Origin: an uncultured Bacilli bacterium
GTDB taxonomy: Bacteria > Bacillota_I > Bacilli_A > RF39 > UBA660
Assembly: GCA_951800155.1 (NCBI GenBank)
Contig: CATOJL010000015.1
Span: 1-17,168, forward strand
Direction: 5' to 3'
DNA length: 17,168 nt
Of this stretch, positions 13,817 to 17,168 are shown in pieces; position 1 is the first letter of the stretch; each line of letters begins with the position of its first letter. The notes beneath the pieces were generated by a model. It saw only the letters and a list, made by a program, of their open reading frames with translations, searched no databases and was not told the DNA's origin. Both the position numbers and the translations under genes were made by a program.

Positions 13817-14212
13817 ATGTTTGCAAAACTTGAACTTACTGAAGATATAAAAAAATTTATTAAAGATACAGAGTATCTTAATGAAGATTTTAATGATATT
13901 AAAGAGTTACTTTTTACCTCTGAAATGACAAAAATTAAATATTCACTTGTCGACATTATGAATATACAATTTCATTTTAAAGAAATAAAAAGGTCGACAT
14001 ATCATAAAGTTAAAAGTAACCAAAAATTGAACATTATTGAAGGAATGTTAATAGAACGGTTATTAACAAAATATAATGGGTTAAGTCTAATGTCAGTTGA
14101 AGAACACTTAAACTTTATTTATAAAAATTGTGAAGATGTAGAATCTAAAAGAGGAATATTTGCAATTATAAGACAATTTTCAGAAAGAATTGGTAACTAT
14201 GGCAGTAAATGA
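13817..14212 (+). CDS. Hypothetical protein (plus-strand operon, second gene)
   Basis: This is a 131-residue, largely helical soluble protein, not recognised. It opens with acidic helices (LTEDIKKFIKDTEYLNEDF) and has a central Lys-rich stretch and a C-terminal helix (KRGIFAIIRQFSERIGN). It has no signal peptide, no Cys motif and no known catalytic motif. The ribosome site GGGGAAGGAG sits in the end of the upstream gene. It ends in TGA at 14210-14212, confirming that UGA is a stop here. The end overlaps the start of the next gene by 14 bp. Confidence 0.75.
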   Translation: MFAKLELTEDIKKFIKDTEYLNEDFNDIKELLFTSEMTKIKYSLVDIMNIQFHFKEIKRSTYHKVKSNQKLNIIEGMLIERLLTKYNGLSLMSVEEHLNFIYKNCEDVESKRGIFAIIRQFSERIGNYGSK

Positions 14213-14930
14213 AAAAGAAGTATTAGAAAAAATCGTTTTAGAAAGCAAATACTCTTATTCTATGTTAGTTTATAAACTAGTACATTCAGATCTTCTAAAA
14301 AGTACAATAAGAAAAATAGATAATATAGATGTGCCTTGTAATGTTAACCCCAATAAAATAACATCTGCTAATGAACAATTTTTACAATTATTAGATCGAT
14401 TTATAACATATTTTAATGATTCTTTTTACTTTTTACATACATATTCATACTTATGTATTAAGTTAATAATCGAAACAAATTATAAAAAAGTAGAAAAATA
14501 CTTACTATCTAAGCATTATTTAGGGGACAATGATTATATTTCTTTCTTTAACAATAGCATTTATCGTATTATAGTTGCTAATTTTGTTAAATCTGTAAAT
14601 ATTTCTCCTAAATTAAGAAGATTATTTACACAGGAAAAAATAGCTATTAAAAATATAAATGACTATTCTTTGGATGAAATATTAAATATAAATGATCTAT
14701 TAGTAAATATTGTTTTCTCTAATGCAAAAAATTTTTTTAATACCGTTTATCTCTTTGATGATATTCCAAAGGTTATAAAAGATAAAATAAAGCAAATGGA
14801 AAAAAAGAAATTAGATAAAGCAAAGATATTAGAACAACAAGATGGTTTAACTTTCTTTTATTCTATGCAAATTGATTCTCTTATAGAAGAATACTTGAAA
14901 AAGAAGAAATATATAAAGTATTTCAAATAA
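14199..14930 (+). CDS. Hypothetical helical protein (plus-strand operon, third gene)
   Basis: This is a 243-residue protein from ATG 14199, inside the end of the previous gene; an in-frame TTG at 14190 is an alternative start without a better ribosome site. It is rich in Ile, Leu, Asn, Lys and Tyr and mostly helical, with aromatic patches such as FNDSFYFLHTYSYLCIKLI but no clear membrane helix. The C-terminus is a charged helix (KQMEKKKLDKAKILEQQ). No family was recognised. The overlap implies co-translation with the 131-residue protein, so the two may work together. Confidence 0.75.
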   Translation: MAVNEKEVLEKIVLESKYSYSMLVYKLVHSDLLKSTIRKIDNIDVPCNVNPNKITSANEQFLQLLDRFITYFNDSFYFLHTYSYLCIKLIIETNYKKVEKYLLSKHYLGDNDYISFFNNSIYRIIVANFVKSVNISPKLRRLFTQEKIAIKNINDYSLDEILNINDLLVNIVFSNAKNFFNTVYLFDDIPKVIKDKIKQMEKKKLDKAKILEQQDGLTFFYSMQIDSLIEEYLKKKKYIKYFK

Positions 14931-14958
14931 ATTTTAAAAAAATGAAAGGAGGAAAAAG

Positions 14959-15153
14959 ATGGATGCCCCTACAGACAGAATAGATTGTTTTGCAAGAATC
15001 GACGAAAAAACTTGTAATGCTCTCAATGAGAAAAAATGCAAAAATTGTAGTTTTTACAAACCTAGTTGTGAAGTTTCAAATTATAGTCGTTTTCTTGCAG
15101 CTGGAAAAAAAGAATTAAAAAAGACTAAAAAAGAGGTAGTAACTAATGAATAA
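14959..15153 (+). CDS. Small Cys-rich protein, putative metal-binding
   Basis: This 64-residue protein has five cysteines: C10, C19, C27, C30 and C37. The CKNCSFYKPSC core (C-x2-C-x6-C) with the upstream DCFARIDEKTC suggests a small zinc site. The remainder is a Lys-rich tail. The ribosome site AGGAGG lies 6 bases before the ATG and is the strongest in the plus-strand operon, suggesting high expression. Similar short Cys-rich proteins occur in many Firmicutes, with no known function (recalled pattern, not searched). It overlaps the next gene by 8 bp. Confidence 0.75.
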   Translation: MDAPTDRIDCFARIDEKTCNALNEKKCKNCSFYKPSCEVSNYSRFLAAGKKELKKTKKEVVTNE

Positions 15154-15670
15154 AATTAGAAGAAAAAAAGCAGATGCTATAGAATTAGATGAATGTGATA
15201 AACCAATAATCAAGGGTTTAAAAAAAATAGAGAGGAAAATAAAGTTATATAAAGTTTTTAGTGGAATAATCATTATAAGTACTTTTTTATTATTTATATT
15301 TGGAATTTGGTGGGTAAAAAATCTATCTTATGCTTATAAATTTAATGGGGAAAGCATAAATTTTTCTTATAATGACATGATTTTTATGAAAAAAAACAAT
15401 GTATATTATCTTTCATACGGAAAAAACAACATCAAAAATCCCAACATAAAATTGGAAGATATAACTTCCGTTACTCTGAAATGTAATGATAGATTAATAG
15501 TTAGCTCTAGTAATTTCCTACAAGGAATGCAAAAGGAAAATAAAGGTTATGACGAATTTTTTCCAAAAGAAGTAGTTAAAAACCTAGATAAATGGAAATT
15601 AGAAATTACATACAAGACTGATAATAAAGAATTTACAGATATTGTCGAGTTAAAAAAAAGTAAATTATAA
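15146..15670 (+). CDS. Single-pass membrane protein of unknown function (plus-strand operon, last gene)
   Basis: This 174-residue protein has a basic cytoplasmic N-terminus (about 1-35), one membrane helix near 37-57 (FSGIIIISTFLLFIFGIWWV), and an external domain of about 115 residues. That domain looks beta-rich (NNVYYLSYGKNN, DITSVTLKCND, WKLEITYKTDNKEFTDIV). It has no lipobox and no sorting tail, so it is a membrane-anchored extracytoplasmic domain. No family was recognised. Its start codon lies inside the end of the 64-residue gene, and a bidirectional terminator follows its stop by a few bases. Confidence 0.78.
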   Translation: MNKIRRKKADAIELDECDKPIIKGLKKIERKIKLYKVFSGIIIISTFLLFIFGIWWVKNLSYAYKFNGESINFSYNDMIFMKKNNVYYLSYGKNNIKNPNIKLEDITSVTLKCNDRLIVSSSNFLQGMQKENKGYDEFFPKEVVKNLDKWKLEITYKTDNKEFTDIVELKKSKL

Positions 15671-15702
15671 AAAACTCAATCAAAATTTGATTGAATTTTT
15701 TT
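15669..15702. terminator. Bidirectional terminator between convergent genes
   Basis: TCAATCA (15676-15682) and TGATTGA (15688-15694) form a 7-bp stem around AAATT. A T-run follows on the plus strand (about 15696-15703), and the A-run before the stem gives a U-run on the minus strand. It serves both the plus-strand operon ending at 15670 and the CAP gene ending at 15707. Confidence 0.8.
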
Positions 15703-15706
15703 TGGA

Positions 15707-16828
15707 TTAATAATTCATTTTAAATGATACCACCGCATACCACATTCCATCTTTTTCATAGATGCTAACAGCCATAGCTGTACATTGTTCTCTTAACATG
15801 GCGTTATTATGAGACCAGCTATTTTTCCATGCTGTAAAAAAGTCATATCCTACAACATTATTTCCAATATTTTCACCAAAACCATATGATGAATTGTGAG
15901 TGAAATTTGTTATAATTTGCTTTGCCCTCATATCTGCTTCTGCCTGTGCTTGATCGGTGACTGGTAAAGCATTTCTTCCCTGACTAACACGATAGTCATT
16001 AATCTTTTGAAGCACTTGATTTGCAGCTTCACGATTGTATCCCTCAGATGATTGCACTGGTTGATTTGCGGATGAATTATTAGAAGATGGTTTATTGCTA
16101 TTGCTATTGTTATTTGATGAGTGATTTTGTGTGGATTGCTTAGGTTGCTCTACTGGTTTATTTTTGTTATTTTCATATTCAACCATAGCGTCACTTTTAT
16201 ATATTGTTCCATCTATGGTTTTGCTTGTAGAATTATCTTTTTTTGCTTCTTCTAATGAAATTACAGTTAATGTAAATTCTTTTTTAGTTTGATTTTTAGA
16301 TTCGTCTGTTGCTAGTACAGAGATAATATAATTTCCTATCTTAGATAAGTCATATTCCCCTTCTACTATTAACTCAACATGTGTTAAATCTTCCGCTTTG
16401 AAAAATTTGGTTAAATCAACATCTTTTGCATTCTGTTCTATTACTATTTTATCATTGAACTCCTTAAATTCTGGTTTTGTAGTATCTTTTACCTCAATCA
16501 TAATTTTTTTAATCTCTTTTTTATAAGATAAGATTGCAGGATATTTACCTACGTTTAAATAATCTTTCTTATAACTTAATAATTTATTTTCTTGAATGGT
16601 TATTGAATCTCTATTTTCTAATTCCAAATTAATTTTATTTATATCCTTAATAGAGTCATCATTCAAATAATAGGCAGCATCAAAGGGAACTTCTTCTCCA
16701 AGTTCAAATATAAATGTATCTTGTTTTAAAACTATCCTATCCTTATTGCTAAGGAATAATAAGCCTATTAAAAATATAACAATTAGTATACTAATTACTG
16801 AGATAATAATTAACTTTTCCTTTTTCAT
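15707..16828 (-). CDS. Membrane-anchored surface protein with CAP (SCP/PR1-like) domain
   Basis: This 373-residue protein has an N-terminal membrane helix (about 5-27) without a lipobox. Two Ig-like beta stretches follow (about 33-115 and 118-190, the second beginning DTTKPEF, as in bacterial HYR/DUF5011-type domains). A low-complexity linker rich in Asn, Ser, Gln and Pro (about 215-262) leads to a CAP domain (about 265-373). The CAP domain keeps the family signature: VLQKINDYR, H311, E319 in GENIG, H340 in WSHNNAML, and a closing AVVSFK strand, so the metal-site tetrad appears present. CAP domains of bacteria are secreted and mostly of unknown biochemical role. ATG 16828 follows AGAGGTG. The gene lies 56 bp after the upstream partial gene. 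Confidence 0.9.
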   Translation of the reverse strand: MKKEKLIIISVISILIVIFLIGLLFLSNKDRIVLKQDTFIFELGEEVPFDAAYYLNDDSIKDINKINLELENRDSITIQENKLLSYKKDYLNVGKYPAILSYKKEIKKIMIEVKDTTKPEFKEFNDKIVIEQNAKDVDLTKFFKAEDLTHVELIVEGEYDLSKIGNYIISVLATDESKNQTKKEFTLTVISLEEAKKDNSTSKTIDGTIYKSDAMVEYENNKNKPVEQPKQSTQNHSSNNNSNSNKPSSNNSSANQPVQSSEGYNREAANQVLQKINDYRVSQGRNALPVTDQAQAEADMRAKQIITNFTHNSSYGFGENIGNNVVGYDFFTAWKNSWSHNNAMLREQCTAMAVSIYEKDGMWYAVVSFKMNY

Positions 16829-16853
16829 TTTTTCACCTCTTAAATTCTATGTA

Positions 16854-16870
16854 ATGTGGCATAGCCACAT
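16854..16870. repeat. Short perfect hairpin between the CAP gene and its upstream neighbour
   Basis: ATGTGGC, a 3-base centre and GCCACAT form a perfect 7-bp inverted repeat, one of the few GC-containing stems in this window. No T-run follows on either strand, so it is not a standard terminator. It may be an operator or an mRNA-processing hairpin. Confidence 0.4.
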
Positions 16871-16884
16871 AAATATACACCTAA

Positions 16885-17168
16885 TTAATTTAAACAAAAA
16901 TGGTATACATACTCATATATAAACTCAACTTGATTTGCATATACTGCTAATAAATAATATGCTTTTGGTTTATAGTTTCGTAGTGTTCGGTCAGTTACTT
17001 TCATTTTATTGGATATATCTTTGTCTGTCATCCCATAGAAGCATTTCCATTTCAAATATCCACCTAATATTTTATCACTTTTTTCTAATTCTAAAATATT
17101 ACGAATGAAATTTCCAATCTGATCTTCATTCCACGCTATATGTTCTATTAATCTGTTTTCTATTGAGT
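16885..17168 (-). CDS. HTH protein resembling sigma-70 region 4, N-terminus beyond window
   Basis: Only the last 93 residues are present; the frame is open to the right edge and the stop is TAA at 16885-16887. The visible part has the helix-turn-helix WKCFYGMTDKDISNKMKVTDRTLRNYKPKAYYLLAVY, which resembles sigma-70 region 4 or ArpU-like phage regulators: T/D-x-x-I-S-x-K-M-x-V-T-x-R-T-L. An aromatic tail (VEFIYEYVYHF) follows. Proteins of this type in Firmicutes often belong to prophages or conjugative elements, but the visible sequence does not settle that. The CAP gene follows 56 bp downstream. Confidence 0.7.
   Translation of the reverse strand, partial: SIENRLIEHIAWNEDQIGNFIRNILELEKSDKILGGYLKWKCFYGMTDKDISNKMKVTDRTLRNYKPKAYYLLAVYANQVEFIYEYVYHFCLN

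Noticed and set aside
1..17168. Use of UGA as tryptophan, as in mycoplasmas
   Set aside because: Tryptophans are UGG in the genes read, and the gene ending at 14212 stops at UGA with a coupled downstream gene.

Overview
The window is very AT-rich and uses the standard bacterial code (UGA stops, UGG for Trp). It carries strong AGGAGG-type ribosome binding sites, lipoprotein signal peptides, an LPxTG-like wall-sorting tail and compact sigma-A promoters. This points to a low-GC Firmicute, probably host-associated, given the large SpaA/InlB-type surface proteins. The genus cannot be named from sequence alone. There is no transposase, integrase, RNA gene or CRISPR array.

Layout. Bases 1-5020 (minus) hold an adhesin operon: a 1105-residue wall-anchored protein with an NlpC/P60-like head and about seven SpaA-like domains, followed by a membrane-anchored InlB-repeat protein that runs off the left edge. 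Bases 5021-5378 are a gene-free leader with two promoter-hairpin pairs. Bases 5379-11985 (minus) hold six small lipoprotein genes and two membrane-protein genes in four transcription units. Bases 12082-13329 (minus) hold an HU gene, a tandem-XRE regulator and a small XRE regulator. Bases 13427-15670 (plus) hold a five-gene operon of mostly unrecognised small proteins. Bases 15707-17168 (minus) hold a CAP-domain surface protein and the end of a sigma-region-4-like gene.

The main discovery is in the lipoprotein block. Each of the four units starts with a copy of the same module of about 90 bp: the 3' arm and U-tract of the preceding terminator, a perfect -35 (TTGACA), a pure AT dinucleotide tract, a perfect -10 (TATAAT), a short conserved leader and a conserved lipoprotein signal-peptide start. 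The AT tract fills the -35/-10 spacer and differs in length: 10, 8, 6 and 10 units, giving spacers of 19, 15, 11 and 19 bp. Gain or loss of one unit moves the spacer by 2 bp across the 17-bp optimum. This is the architecture of the phase-variable hifA/hifB promoter of Haemophilus influenzae. I infer that the locus is a set of four independently switching, terminator-insulated lipoprotein cassettes, with conserved export signals and unrelated mature parts. Two of the cassettes have the same plan, two lipoproteins followed by one membrane protein, suggesting membrane-associated complexes that are switched on or off as units.

Other points of interest are a plus-strand promoter-terminator pair with no gene between them (12948-13023), candidate attenuators ahead of the adhesin operon, an atypical VVQTG sorting motif, and an operon of unknown genes divergent from a small XRE regulator.
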